Positions 1 through 9,410 are shown, counted from the stretch's first letter. The stretch: 64,000 bases of DNA from Candidatus Angelobacter sp. Gp1-AA117 (GCA_003223515.1 QHVI01000012.1:25892-89891), one strand, 5' to 3'. Translations and numbers: made by a program. Notes: generated by a model not told the origin, from the sequence alone.

Positions 1-2553
1 CTTTCTTGAGGGTGGGATCAGCATCACCGCTGTGTCCTTACTGGCCCTGGTAACCGATTTCACCTGCTCCAGCCCGGCCAGGGATTCAAGCTGGGCAATT
101 GGAATCTCACCCGTCACCGTGGTGGTACCAGAACCGCTCTTGAGCTTCAGGCCTGTCTGCTCCAGAAGCTGAATCACGCTCTGATCGGCACTGGTGAGTT
201 GCACCTCCACAGCAACCATTCCGGAGGCCGGGAGCTTGCACTGGCCGGCCTTGTTGACACCCGCTTTCTTTGAGCACGCAACCAGTGATTTCAATTCCGC
301 GCTCATTTTGGCCAGGGTCTTCTTCTCATCTGTCTGGGGTTTCAACTCAGCGTAAATCGTAGTATTCGAGACCTGAGTCTGTGTGGTATCGATCATTGGG
401 GGATCGGATGTAACTTCCACGGTATTGTTCGTCCCGCTGCTGGTGATTACCCTGCTGCGCGTCACACTGTAAGAGAAACCAGCAGCGGGTGCGGGCGCAT
501 TCGCAAACATGCCGCCCACAGTGCCACCCACCGCCAGCGGGGACACATGTTCCGGCAACTCCACCGGCACCTGAATGCGCAGCGGTTTGCCATCACTGAT
601 GACTGTCTTCTCCTCCACTGCCACAAACGACGTGTACTGCGTCGCCAGGCTGTGCTTCAGCCCAACATCGATGATTTCTGCCTTGTGTTTGGAATTGCCC
701 TGCTGAATTCCCTCCCAATCCTGTGACATGAGGTCTTCCACTTTGCGCCGCGCCCAGATCTTCTCCAGCGCAGCGTTGCTGGAGTTGTCTCCGGGAAAAT
801 CCACGTTCACGGTGCGCTTGAAGAGGCCTCCGGCCTGTGTGCCGTAAATCACAATGCTGCCAGTGGCACCTTGGGTATAGCGACCGGTGATAATCACCGG
901 CTTGGCGGAGAAGAGATCAGGCACCTGTGTGGGATACACCTCCGTAACCGGCAGCCCTTTCCAGTCAATGGTGATGTTTGTCAGCACCGGCGAATGGACC
1001 CGCTCGTAAAAGCGGTCCGCTGCCGTTTCTGCCTCATTCGGGCTGGTCACATACTCAACCTCCCCATGTCCCTCTTCAGACATCTTGCTCAGCAGGAAGC
1101 GGTTGACTGCGGTGCCAATGCCAAAGCCGAAGACCCGCGATTCAGGATGTTTCTGGACTTCAGCGACGATCGCCGCATCATCGCCCACGTAGCCATCGGT
1201 CATGAAACACACCACGCGCAACGGCTGTGTTCCCGATTTGGGTTTTTCCGGTTCCACATCATCGCCCAGTGCGGCGCGGATGGCCTTCATCATCTCCGTG
1301 CCTCCACTGCCGTAAGCGCCATCCAGGACACGCCGGGCTGCCGCTATATTTTCTTTGGTTGCAGGCACTGGTCCGGGAAACAGGATCTTGGTGTCTCCTG
1401 AAAAGGTAATCAGGTTGAATGTTTCTTCCGGACGAAGATTATCCAGGGCGCGCCGGATCGTCTTCTTCGCCGTTTCAATAGGAAAACCATGCATTGACCC
1501 GGAAGTATCGAGCACGAAGATCAACTCCCGCGGCACTACAGAATTGTCAGGAATGCTGGCCGGAGGCTGCAGGATCAGTGTGAAATAGCCGCTGGCCTTA
1601 TCTGCATGGGTCAACACCGCATCATTGATTCCGGGACCGGCAACTTTGTATTTCAGGATGAAATCCTTGTTTGGCAGCACTGCGTCATCCGCCAGTTGAA
1701 CATGATAGGAATCAGCGCCGGTGCGGTCGGCAAAAATCTTGTGCGACGCAGACTCTACCCCTGCCACCGGCACACCGGCTGCCAGCTTTATGTCGATGGA
1801 GAAATCGTGCCCGGCATGCTCGTCGGGGGTATGAAATCCTGCGACTGGCGGAGTGATCCTGGAAGCATCCGGCACCTGGCCGGTATTCTGTTGCGTGCCC
1901 CCATCCTGCTGGCGCAAGGCTGCGTCCTGGAGGGATGCGTCGCCCTCGGCAGGCTGTTTTATCGCGCCTGTCTGCCCGGCAGGATTGCCAGGGATGTAGC
2001 GCGGCCCGACTACCGTGGGAAATACGAATTCGTACGTGCCGGCCTCGTACTTCAGCAGTTCCAGTACCGAGAGCGTGATCTCCACTTTCCCGTTCGGCGG
2101 AATATTCGTGACTGACTGTGTGAAGATGTTTGGACGCTCCTGATCGAGCAGGGCCGCCGTGTGTCCGGCGGTGCGCGCGGCTTCATAAATCTTGCGTGCT
2201 TCTTCACGTTCCTTGATTACCGCCTGGATTTCCCGGTCGCCTACTTTCATGGTCATGCCGTCTACAGCGCTATCGTGTGGCAAAGGAAAGACATAGGTTG
2301 CCTCTATGGCCTCTGGCAATACATTTTCAAATTCCTGTGTGACTGCAATGCGCGCCACAAAGCCGCTGATCTCGGTCTTCACCGAGGTGTGCTTCAACGG
2401 CACGAAGCCGGTGACCTTGCCGTCTTTTCCGATGATTTGAAGCTGCGAATTGGCGCTGCTCTGCGGATTTGCAGGTGCGCTCCAGGCATTCATTGCAACC
2501 AAGGCGTAAACCAGTCCCAACACGGCCAGCGCCAGCCACAGTCGAGCTTTCAT
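1..2553 (-). CDS. VIT and von Willebrand factor A domain protein (C-terminus outside window)
   Basis: The reverse strand is open from an ATG at 2553 to the window edge (851 codons, no stop), so the C-terminus is missing. The N-terminus is a signal peptide or membrane anchor (MKARLWLALAVLGLVYALVA). A VIT domain follows at about residues 35-165, with the typical stretch NIFTQSVTNIPPN. A VWA domain begins near residue 345 with the MIDAS motif DTSGSMHG. Proteins of this design (inter-alpha-trypsin inhibitor heavy chain-like, marine sortase target-like) are exported and bind ligands through a metal ion. The gene reads away from the PIN genes, and no partner is visible on this side. The family call is firm; the biological role is unknown. 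Confidence 0.88.
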   Translation of the reverse strand, partial: MKARLWLALAVLGLVYALVAMNAWSAPANPQSSANSQLQIIGKDGKVTGFVPLKHTSVKTEISGFVARIAVTQEFENVLPEAIEATYVFPLPHDSAVDGMTMKVGDREIQAVIKEREEARKIYEAARTAGHTAALLDQERPNIFTQSVTNIPPNGKVEITLSVLELLKYEAGTYEFVFPTVVGPRYIPGNPAGQTGAIKQPAEGDASLQDAALRQQDGGTQQNTGQVPDASRITPPVAGFHTPDEHAGHDFSIDIKLAAGVPVAGVESASHKIFADRTGADSYHVQLADDAVLPNKDFILKYKVAGPGINDAVLTHADKASGYFTLILQPPASIPDNSVVPRELIFVLDTSGSMHGFPIETAKKTIRRALDNLRPEETFNLITFSGDTKILFPGPVPATKENIAAARRVLDGAYGSGGTEMMKAIRAALGDDVEPEKPKSGTQPLRVVCFMTDGYVGDDAAIVAEVQKHPESRVFGFGIGTAVNRFLLSKMSEEGHGEVEYVTSPNEAETAADRFYERVHSPVLTNITIDWKGLPVTEVYPTQVPDLFSAKPVIITGRYTQGATGSIVIYGTQAGGLFKRTVNVDFPGDNSSNAALEKIWARRKVEDLMSQDWEGIQQGNSKHKAEIIDVGLKHSLATQYTSFVAVEEKTVISDGKPLRIQVPVELPEHVSPLAVGGTVGGMFANAPAPAAGFSYSVTRSRVITSSGTNNTVEVTSDPPMIDTTQTQVSNTTIYAELKPQTDEKKTLAKMSAELKSLVACSKKAGVNKAGQCKLPASGMVAVEVQLTSADQSVIQLLEQTGLKLKSGSGTTTVTGEIPIAQLESLAGLEQVKSVTRASKDTAVMLIPPSRK

Positions 2554-2687
2554 GTTCCCCTCCACCTACTCTGGACCAGAGAACGCGCGAAATGTAAGCT
2601 TATGCAAAGATTTTTCGTGGGACTTGGCCGATGGATACCTCATCGGCTGCTGCGAGCTGCGATACAATACCCTGAGAATAGGTTTAC

Positions 2688-3140
2688 GTGGCACAAAATA
2701 ACAATAACGAGCGGCGTCCGTTAGTCTTCCTCGACACCAATGTTCTTATGGAGTACTTACGGGGAAAACCATTGGAGTCCCGCCTTCTTTCCGATCAGAT
2801 GCTGAAACAATATCGGTTTGCAGTAAACCCTGTCGTGCTGTCGGAATTGCTGCTAGCGGCCGGTCACCAAAACAATACGGATAAAAACAAATTAGAGCAC
2901 ATTCAGGAATTTCTTCAAGTCCTTCCTGTCAATAATGCCGAGCTGCATCTGCTCTTGGATAAGATTCAAACGCTGCGCAACAGGGCCGCACATTCCAACG
3001 ATCTTTTGATTTACTCCAGCGCTGCTGAATGTGATTACTTACTGACAAAAGATGATTCGTTTAAGAATCTTCAAGAAACCGAACGCCCGATCATTCTTAC
3101 TACTCAGGAGTTTTTAGAACAGGCGGAGCATCGTTCTTGA
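2688..3140 (+). CDS. PIN-domain protein, VapC-like ribonuclease
   Basis: A 150-residue PIN-domain protein with all the usual acidic positions: D16 in FLDTNVLMEYL, E53 in VLSELLL, D105 in SNDLLIY and D122/D123 in LLTKDDSF. PIN proteins are Mg-dependent RNases and are usually toxins of VapBC modules. The start is the GTG at 2688, just ahead of the conserved first strand. The stop overlaps the next gene by 4 bp (TTGA), so the two are probably co-translated. No antitoxin gene fits in the 134 bp upstream. Base composition is more AT-rich than the flanking genes, which suggests acquisition. Confidence 0.82.
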   Translation: MAQNNNNERRPLVFLDTNVLMEYLRGKPLESRLLSDQMLKQYRFAVNPVVLSELLLAAGHQNNTDKNKLEHIQEFLQVLPVNNAELHLLLDKIQTLRNRAAHSNDLLIYSSAAECDYLLTKDDSFKNLQETERPIILTTQEFLEQAEHRS

Positions 3141-3679
3141 AGATATACCTGGATACAGGCATCTTCATTGATTATTTGACCGCACCCGCCAGTCACGGAT
3201 TGCGAACAGCCGGCCGAGGCACGCGATCTATTTCCCAAGTCGCTCTGGACGCAGAAAAATTATTAAGAATGGCCTCGCAGAAGCATCAGGCAGCAACTTC
3301 TTGTCTTACCTATTACGAAGTAGAAGAGGCTCTTTACAAGTCGCTGGCATTGTCCGCCAAGGGAGTGCCACATGCGCAAAAACTGCTGGTCCCAGCGGCT
3401 CGTTCACTGATGATCCAAGCTCAGGGTGTGGTACAGACTTTTGGAATTGTTGCGCTTAACGTAACGCCTGCTACCATCGCCCTGCAACTGCAAACAACAA
3501 TACTTTCTACCGAGGGTATAAGAGCAGCAGATGCTTTGCACATCGCAACCGCTTTGGAGTATGAGGCTGAGTTGTTAGTTACTGCCGATGAGCAGATCCT
3601 GAACTTAGATAATATGCTGAGCGTCCCGAGTGGAAAGCTGCGATGTCTGGATTCAGATGGTGCCCTTCAGTTGCTGTAG
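3137..3679 (+). CDS. Second PIN-domain protein, overlapping the first
   Basis: A 180-residue PIN-domain protein starting at TTG 3137, inside the stop of the preceding PIN gene. The acidic residues are D6 (YLDTGIFIDYL), E61 (SCLTYYEVEEAL), D132 (RAADALHIATAL) and D151 (LLVTADEQIL), so the catalytic set looks complete. It is longer than a typical VapC (about 130-140 residues) because of an insert around residues 17-45. It is not a recent duplicate of its neighbour, since the two share only the fold motifs. Its function is inferred from the fold; either protein could be the toxin, or both could act as one nuclease complex. Confidence 0.8.
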   Translation: MKIYLDTGIFIDYLTAPASHGLRTAGRGTRSISQVALDAEKLLRMASQKHQAATSCLTYYEVEEALYKSLALSAKGVPHAQKLLVPAARSLMIQAQGVVQTFGIVALNVTPATIALQLQTTILSTEGIRAADALHIATALEYEAELLVTADEQILNLDNMLSVPSGKLRCLDSDGALQLL

Positions 3680-3710
3680 TGATGAAATAATTGTTCGGTT
3701 TTCTGATCAA

Positions 3711-6164
3711 ATGAGCCAAGTTATCCTTACTCCTGAAGTCTACAGTCCTGCAAAAAAGATGAGTGCCGGCACGGTATTAGTGGCCGTGGCGCTGGTGAGC
3801 TTTGCCAGCCTGCTGCTGGAACTGGCGATGACCCGCCTCTTCAGCGTGGTGCTCTTCTATCACTTTGCCTTTTTCGCCATCTCGATTGCTCTGCTGGGCC
3901 TGGGATCAGGAGGGGTCTTCGCCCATGTCCGGCGCCAGTGGCTCAGCCGCTTTGAAATGCCGCGGCTCGGCTCATGGCTGTGCGGACTGAACTCCATTTT
4001 CATCCTGGTGGCTCTTGAGGTGGTGCTCCACATCCCCGTCTCGCTGGAGGTGAATGGCCGCAACTTCGGCAAGCTCACCATCATTTACCTGGTAACCGCC
4101 CTTCCGTTCTTCTTTACCGGGCTGTTGTTTTCCGTGCTCTTCGCCCGTTCCAGCGGAGAAATCTCCGTGCTTTACGGCGCTGATCTGGCCGGAGGCGCCT
4201 CCGCATGCCTGGCCGTGGTTCCGCTGCTGAATTTCATTGGCGCTCCGAATGCTTTGCTCTTTGCCTCGCTGGCCATGGCCGTAGCCGCTGCCATCTGGGC
4301 TGATCGAAAGGGGTCTCGCGCTGTGGGGTTGGCGCTGGCTGCCATTTTTGCGGTGCTGATCGCCGCCAACTCCAGCGGAAAACTCGTGGACATCATCTAT
4401 GCCAAAGGTTTGTTTCGCGATCCGCAATGGGTGGAATTTGCCAGATGGAACGCCATCTCGCGCGTGGAGGTCAACAAGTATCAGGATGGCTCGCGTTACA
4501 TCGTCATCGATGCCGACGCCAACACCGCAGTCATGAACACGGATCCCGCAACCTGGGATCGGGAACAGCCCGCGAATCCTACCCCCATCAAAACAGGGTT
4601 GCCGGAACGTTCCAGCTTCAACTGGAAGAAGAGCTTGATGTCCGCTGCGCCCTCCATTGCCAATGTGCTGCGGCCGCACGGTGAGTTTGCCATCATCGGA
4701 CCCGGCGGGGGTGTGGACGTGATGCGTGCCGTAGCCAATGGCAGCCCCAGCGTTACCGCCATTGAGATTAATCCTGCGATTGCCAACGATGTGATGCGCG
4801 GCCGCTACGCAGATTTCACCTATCATCTCTATGAACGTCCCCAGGTCCACCTGCACGTTCAGGATGGCCGCTCTTACATCCGCAACGCCCGCGAAAGCTA
4901 TGACGCAGTGCAGATGACGCTGGTCGATACCTGGGCCTCCACCGCTGCCGGGGCCTTCGCGCTCAGCGAGAACAACCTCTACACGCTCGAAGCCTTTCGC
5001 GAATACTTTGCTCACTTAAAGCCTGATGGATTCATTGCGATTACCCGCTGGGAGTTCAGAAAGCCGCGCGAAGCCTTGCGGGTTGTTTCGCAGGCCATCG
5101 AGGCGCTGCATGAAAATGGCGTTGCTGATCCACGGCAGAATTTCGTCGTCGTCGCCGATGGCGGGCTTGATGAAGATGGCCGCGCGGTGCTGGTACTGGC
5201 CAAGAAATCAGCGCTCACTGCCGCCGAATACGCCGCAGTCGCTCAACATGTGCGCGAAAATCCTAATCTGGTGTGGCTCAATCCTCCCGCAGAATATGCC
5301 GGACTGCAAACCCTGCCTCCGGCGGCTGCCGAATTTCAGCGCCTGATTCAATCCAACAATCCCCGGCAGTTCGCGCGGAATTATGCCTACAACATAGAAC
5401 CGGTTTCCGATAACGCTCCGTTCTTCTTCTTCACCCTGAAAACCGTTTATGTGCTCAGAAATATCATGAGCGGCACCGGGCGCGGCATGGACTGGCGCAT
5501 CAATCTCGGCGTGGTGGTGCTGGGCGCAGTGCTGATCATCTCCTTGATCGCCGTGACTCTTTTCCTGCTCCTTCCGCTGCTGTTGCATCAGCACCATGGC
5601 CATGGACAGTATGGCCGGTTACCAGCTCTTCTGTATTTCATTGCCGTTGGGCTGGGCTACATCCTGGTAGAGATTTCGCTCATTCAGCGCTTCGTGCTCT
5701 TTCTTGGCCATCCAACCTACGCTCTGACGGTGGTGGTGTTTCTACTGCTGCTTTCCAGCGGCGGAGGCAGTGTGATGGCGCGCCGCTGGATATCCGGCGC
5801 TGGCAGCCTGCGTGTTTTATTAACCGCCATTGTGGCTGTGATCCTGATCGATGTGCTGGTGCTGCCCTGGCTGCTGTCTGCCGCTGTCGGCCTGCTGTTT
5901 TTCCTGAAGCTCATCATCAGCGCGGTGATTCTCGTCCCGCTCGGATTCCTGATGGGCATGCCATTCCCCACGGGCCTCAAACTGCTGGCAGCCAGTGGTG
6001 GCTCTACCGTGGAATGGGCCTGGGCTTTAAATGCCGCCGCCAGCGTGCTGGGTTCCGTGGCCGCTATGGTGATTGCCATTCATTTTGGATTGACGGTAAC
6101 GCTGGCGTGCGCCGGAGTGGCGTATCTTTTGTCCGCTGGATTCCTCAGGACCTTCCGAGCATAG
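3711..6164 (+). CDS. Membrane-embedded spermidine-synthase-like protein
   Basis: A protein of about 817 residues with a multi-helix membrane domain (residues ~15-230), a central Rossmann SpeE-like domain and a second membrane domain (~600-810). The central domain has a SAM-binding loop, IIGPGGGVDVMRA, near residue 330, followed by the acidic VTAIEINP. I chose ATG 3711 because residues encoded upstream overlap the PIN gene and look non-coding; ATG 3759 is possible. Aminopropyl-transferring residues cannot be confirmed, so the name reflects the fold only. Such SpeE/membrane fusions are common in Acidobacteriota and Planctomycetota, with unknown substrates. Two helices near 5625-5730 resemble transporter segments (GLGYILVEISLIQRFVLF). 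Confidence 0.8.
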   Translation: MSQVILTPEVYSPAKKMSAGTVLVAVALVSFASLLLELAMTRLFSVVLFYHFAFFAISIALLGLGSGGVFAHVRRQWLSRFEMPRLGSWLCGLNSIFILVALEVVLHIPVSLEVNGRNFGKLTIIYLVTALPFFFTGLLFSVLFARSSGEISVLYGADLAGGASACLAVVPLLNFIGAPNALLFASLAMAVAAAIWADRKGSRAVGLALAAIFAVLIAANSSGKLVDIIYAKGLFRDPQWVEFARWNAISRVEVNKYQDGSRYIVIDADANTAVMNTDPATWDREQPANPTPIKTGLPERSSFNWKKSLMSAAPSIANVLRPHGEFAIIGPGGGVDVMRAVANGSPSVTAIEINPAIANDVMRGRYADFTYHLYERPQVHLHVQDGRSYIRNARESYDAVQMTLVDTWASTAAGAFALSENNLYTLEAFREYFAHLKPDGFIAITRWEFRKPREALRVVSQAIEALHENGVADPRQNFVVVADGGLDEDGRAVLVLAKKSALTAAEYAAVAQHVRENPNLVWLNPPAEYAGLQTLPPAAAEFQRLIQSNNPRQFARNYAYNIEPVSDNAPFFFFTLKTVYVLRNIMSGTGRGMDWRINLGVVVLGAVLIISLIAVTLFLLLPLLLHQHHGHGQYGRLPALLYFIAVGLGYILVEISLIQRFVLFLGHPTYALTVVVFLLLLSSGGGSVMARRWISGAGSLRVLLTAIVAVILIDVLVLPWLLSAAVGLLFFLKLIISAVILVPLGFLMGMPFPTGLKLLAASGGSTVEWAWALNAAASVLGSVAAMVIAIHFGLTVTLACAGVAYLLSAGFLRTFRA

Positions 6165-6250
6165 GCCAGAGGCTGATCCATGATGATCTTTGTTGATCTG
6201 ACATTAGATTTGCTTTTTCAGCGTTCATCAGCGTTGATCAGCGGCAAAAA
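6165..6250. repeat. Low-complexity spacer repeat, 'GTTGATC...ATCAGCGGCAAAAA' type
   Basis: The 86-bp gap between two convergent genes is mostly one of the imperfect repeat families seen throughout the window (GATCTTTGTTGATCTG, then CATCAGCGTTGATCAGCGGC). Similar text occurs near 46080, 47740-47820 and 52025-52090. No terminator hairpin was recognised. Confidence 0.5.
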
Positions 6251-6892
6251 TTAAGCAGTCTGCACCATCACCACCAGCCGCACCGGTACATGCGCGCCCT
6301 GCACCAGGATTTTCTCGATATCTGCCGTACGGCTGGACCCGCTGATCACGCAGGCAAACGAGTTGTTCTGGAGGGTACCTGCTTGAGTGGCGTTGCCGAG
6401 CGCGGTTGCAAGATCGGGCACAAGCTGATTGAGCGTGGCAAAAACAATATGAACTGGAGCCACGACCGAAGCGCCACGCCCTCCGCATGAGGCAGTGACA
6501 AAGATTGAGCCCGTCTGAGCAATCAGCGCCTCTGCCATCGAGATGGTTGCCTGCGAGCTTTCGCGCGGTGCGCCTTCGCTTGACCAGCGGATTAGTCGTG
6601 TGGTCTGCACCATTTGCCGTAACCAGGGGACGTCCTGGACGAAAATCTCTCCTGCAGGAAGGGAGTTGAGAACACTCGCAAGTTGTTGCGCGCTCTCAGC
6701 GGCGTTGCTGGTTAGAAGGCATTCCATCAGATTGGAAACGCACTCCTGCTGAAAGCGTTCCAGGGGATTCGTAATCGGCTCAAAGATTACACTCTCAGGT
6801 GCGCTGGGCAGATCGGCCACAGGCACGCGCAGCCCGCCACGAATGCGACCGAGAATTCGCTGACGGCTCGGATTGTTTGTTTCAGACCCCAT
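6251..6892 (-). CDS. lutC: Lactate utilisation protein LutC (YkgG family)
   Basis: A 213-residue LutC/YkgG-family protein, third member of the LutABC complex that oxidises L-lactate to pyruvate in the cytoplasm. Recognisable family segments are the middle ETSR-like strand region and the glycine-rich SIFVTASCGGRGASVVAPVHIVF near residues 125-147, followed by VISGSSRTADIEKILVQGAHVP, which matches the conserved C-terminal 'GPSRTADIE..LV.G.HGP' region of the family (here the usual GPS is GSS). The start is taken at ATG 6892; one TTG codon further upstream is possible. It overlaps the end of lutB by 11 bp, so translation is coupled. Confidence 0.9.
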   Translation of the reverse strand: MGSETNNPSRQRILGRIRGGLRVPVADLPSAPESVIFEPITNPLERFQQECVSNLMECLLTSNAAESAQQLASVLNSLPAGEIFVQDVPWLRQMVQTTRLIRWSSEGAPRESSQATISMAEALIAQTGSIFVTASCGGRGASVVAPVHIVFATLNQLVPDLATALGNATQAGTLQNNSFACVISGSSRTADIEKILVQGAHVPVRLVVMVQTA

Positions 6893-8345
6893 CAATCCTT
6901 GTTACCTTTGCGTCCTTCGTGTCCTCTGCGGTTAATTCGCTTTTCCATAAATCGCGAAATGATTTCTTTGGCAGCGGTACCGGTGCTCGCCGGCGATTCC
7001 ATGCGCGCATGGGATCAAAGACTGTGCCTGCCAGTCCCAAGCCATATAGCACTCGCAGAGACCTGCGCATCAACCATCCACCCACAGCATAAACGCGCGG
7101 ACGCTGCATGGCGTAACGCCACAAACGGAACCGCCACTTTTCGCCCGGTTTCGGTGTGCCTCCTCCCCGATCTTCAACAAAGTTGCGCCGATTATGTAAC
7201 AGATGATGATGCAGATCGATCTTCACCGGGCAAACACTGGTGCAGGCTCCGCATAGTGATGACGCATAAGACAAGTGCTGGAACTCCGGGCCCCGCAGGT
7301 GCGGTGTAAGCACACTGCCGATAGGCCCTGGATAGATGGTTCCATAGCTATGTCCGCCAATGTGGCGAAAGACCGGGCAGATATTCAGGCAGGCTCCGCA
7401 GCGGATGCAGTGGAGCACCTCGCGCTGCTCAGCATCGGCCAGCAGGCCGCTGCGTCCGTTATCCACCAGCACCACGTGAAATTCTTCGGGACCATCAGCC
7501 TCTCCAGGGCGGCGGGGGCCGCCAATCAGCGTGCCATAGGTAGTAATACCCTGTCCTGTACCTGAAGTGGCCAGTACCGGCCAGAGCGTAGCCAGGTCTT
7601 CAAGCCGGGGAATTACCTTCTCAATACCGGTAACCGCAACATGAATGCGCGGGACGCTGGTGCAGAGGCGTCCATTGCCCTCGTTCGTAGAGATGGCAAT
7701 CACCCCGCTGTCGGCCACCAGGAAATTTGCGCCGGAAATGCCCATTTCGGCAGAGAAAAAGGCCTCCCGCAACTTGCGCCGGGCCAGCGCCACCAGTTTT
7801 GCCGGATCATCTCCTTCCACGGCTTCGCCCAGCTTCTGGTGAAACAGCTCCGAAATCTGGCGCCGGTTGAGGTGCATAGCCGGCGTAACGATATGGTAGG
7901 GAGGCTCATTGCGAAGCTGGACAATGAACTCCCCGAGATCGGTCTCCCACACTTTGACGCCAATCTTCTCCAGTGCGTGGCTGAGATTGATCTCTTCCGT
8001 CACCATGGACTTTGACTTCACCACCGTGCGCACATTGTGGCGCTGGGCCAGCGCGGTAATGTAGGCGCAGGCTTCTGCGGAATCTGCAGCCCAGAAGACA
8101 TGTCCGCCATGCGCGATCACTTTCTCTTCGAATTGGAGCAGGTACCGGTCGAGATGGTTCACAGCTTCGCGCTTGATCTCCTGGCACTTGCGGCGGGCGG
8201 CCTCCCAGTCCTTGATGCGCGCCCGTCCCTTGAGATGGGCGGCATCATAGCTCTCCATGCCCCGGCGAATGATCTCGCGATGAACGAGGTCGGCAGACTT
8301 CTCAGCGGCATCCCGCAGGAAACGCTCAGCCGCAGTAGCGCTCAT
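6882..8345 (-). CDS. lutB: Lactate utilisation iron-sulfur protein LutB
   Basis: A 487-residue LutB protein (COG1139). It has the LutB/YkgG-like fold in the first 300 residues, then two 4Fe-4S ligand sets, CIRCGACLNICP (about residue 310) and CGACTSVCP (about 363). It is the central electron-transferring subunit of the LutABC lactate oxidation complex. The start at ATG 8345 (MSATAAERFL) is chosen because it overlaps the lutA stop by 4 bp; the reading frame is open 30 codons further upstream but that lies in lutA. The last ~17 residues (LTAEDTKDAKVTRIDGV) are encoded by an intergenic-type repeat that has run into the gene. Confidence 0.93.
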   Translation of the reverse strand: MSATAAERFLRDAAEKSADLVHREIIRRGMESYDAAHLKGRARIKDWEAARRKCQEIKREAVNHLDRYLLQFEEKVIAHGGHVFWAADSAEACAYITALAQRHNVRTVVKSKSMVTEEINLSHALEKIGVKVWETDLGEFIVQLRNEPPYHIVTPAMHLNRRQISELFHQKLGEAVEGDDPAKLVALARRKLREAFFSAEMGISGANFLVADSGVIAISTNEGNGRLCTSVPRIHVAVTGIEKVIPRLEDLATLWPVLATSGTGQGITTYGTLIGGPRRPGEADGPEEFHVVLVDNGRSGLLADAEQREVLHCIRCGACLNICPVFRHIGGHSYGTIYPGPIGSVLTPHLRGPEFQHLSYASSLCGACTSVCPVKIDLHHHLLHNRRNFVEDRGGGTPKPGEKWRFRLWRYAMQRPRVYAVGGWLMRRSLRVLYGLGLAGTVFDPMRAWNRRRAPVPLPKKSFRDLWKSELTAEDTKDAKVTRIDGV

Positions 8346-9070
8346 GCTGTCTCTCCGGCCAGGATGCCGGCCAGATGAATGGTACGCGCATTGGACTTGC
8401 GCCTGGTCAGAATTCCCTGCATATGCATAAGGCAACTGGAATCGATGGCAGTCACGAATTCTGCGCCGGTTGCCGTGACGCTCTCAGCCTTCGATTCGCC
8501 CATGGCTACAGAGATACTTTCAAACTTGGTGGAGAAGGTGCCGCCAAAGCCGCAACACTCTTCCGCGCGCAACATATCCACCAGCTTGAGCCCTTTTACC
8601 TTGCGCAGGAGTTGCAGAGGCTCATCGCGTAGATGAAGTTCTCGCAATCCGTGGCAGCTTGCATGGTAGGTGACTGTGTGCGGGAACGTGGCTCCAACAT
8701 CAGTCACACCTGCGATTTTGACCAGGAATTCGGAAAGTTCAAAAGTCCGCACTCCCAGCGAGACTGCATCTGCGTGCAATGGACTGGAAGCCAGCAGCTC
8801 AGGATAGAAACTTCTCACCATGGTGGTGCAGGAGCCGGAAGGGCACACAATCACTTCGGCATCTTTGAAAACGCGGATGAACCTTTCCGCACAGGGCCGC
8901 GCGTCATTCCAGTATCCGGTATTGAATGCAGGCTGCCCGCAACAGGTCTGATCTTCAGGAAATGCAACTTCGCATCCGATATGGCGCAGTACTTTGACCG
9001 TGTCCACCGCAACCTCGGGCAGTAGCTGATCTACAAAGCATGGCACGAACAGTGAAACGCGGCGGGACAT
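8342..9070 (-). CDS. lutA: Lactate utilisation protein LutA (CCG-domain protein)
   Basis: A 242-residue protein with two cysteine-rich CCG domains, each binding an unusual iron-sulfur cluster in heterodisulfide reductase/glycolate oxidase GlpC-type proteins. Visible motifs are FPEDQTCCGQPAFNTGY and TYHASCHGLRELHL followed by RAEECCGFGGTFSTKF. With lutB and lutC downstream it forms the classic lutABC order for L-lactate oxidation. ATG 9070 is the first start of the operon. The 340-bp region upstream must hold the promoter; no LutR/LldR-type regulator gene is adjacent. Confidence 0.93.
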   Translation of the reverse strand: MSRRVSLFVPCFVDQLLPEVAVDTVKVLRHIGCEVAFPEDQTCCGQPAFNTGYWNDARPCAERFIRVFKDAEVIVCPSGSCTTMVRSFYPELLASSPLHADAVSLGVRTFELSEFLVKIAGVTDVGATFPHTVTYHASCHGLRELHLRDEPLQLLRKVKGLKLVDMLRAEECCGFGGTFSTKFESISVAMGESKAESVTATGAEFVTAIDSSCLMHMQGILTRRKSNARTIHLAGILAGETA

Positions 9071-9410
9071 ATTTCCCGGAATTATAGCGCTTACAGCACC
9101 TTTGCGCCCCTTCGCGCTCTTTGCACTACTACGATCAAATTCGTCTCGAGCCGCGAAGAATTTTTCCGGACTGGATCACGAAAAGAACCTGTTTACTTTC
9201 TCTTAAGTGCTTTTCCTCTGTGTCCTTTGTGAAACCTTTGTGCCCTCTGTGGTAACGGTTTTGCCTTTGGTTGCGGCATAGCTGCGCTGTGGTTAATCCT
9301 CCATTATCTCCACGAAAAAGCCGTTCAGCAGCCTGTCCATATGGCTAAATGCCTCACTTTTGGGGACTTGCCGGTGCTTCTGATATGATTTTTTGTCACT
9401 GGAATAAATA
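9071..9410. repeat. Spacer with long duplicated repeat (copy 1, 9134-9255)
   Basis: This 340-bp divergent spacer separates lutA from the MCE gene and should carry both promoters. Positions 9134-9255 are closely repeated at 22302-22422; 68 nt (9188-9255 and 22355-22422) match exactly by eye. The unit contains an AAATTCGTCTC...GCGAAGAATTT inverted motif followed by a CCTCTGTGTCCTTTGTGAAA tract. No open reading frame of note is present. Confidence 0.75.

Noticed and set aside
3972..5015. Long reverse-strand frame (347 codons) inside the SpeE-like gene
   Set aside because: It lies antisense to a well-supported gene whose frame has the SAM-binding motif; the reverse translation is His/Gly/Asp-rich without family features and is a codon-bias shadow.
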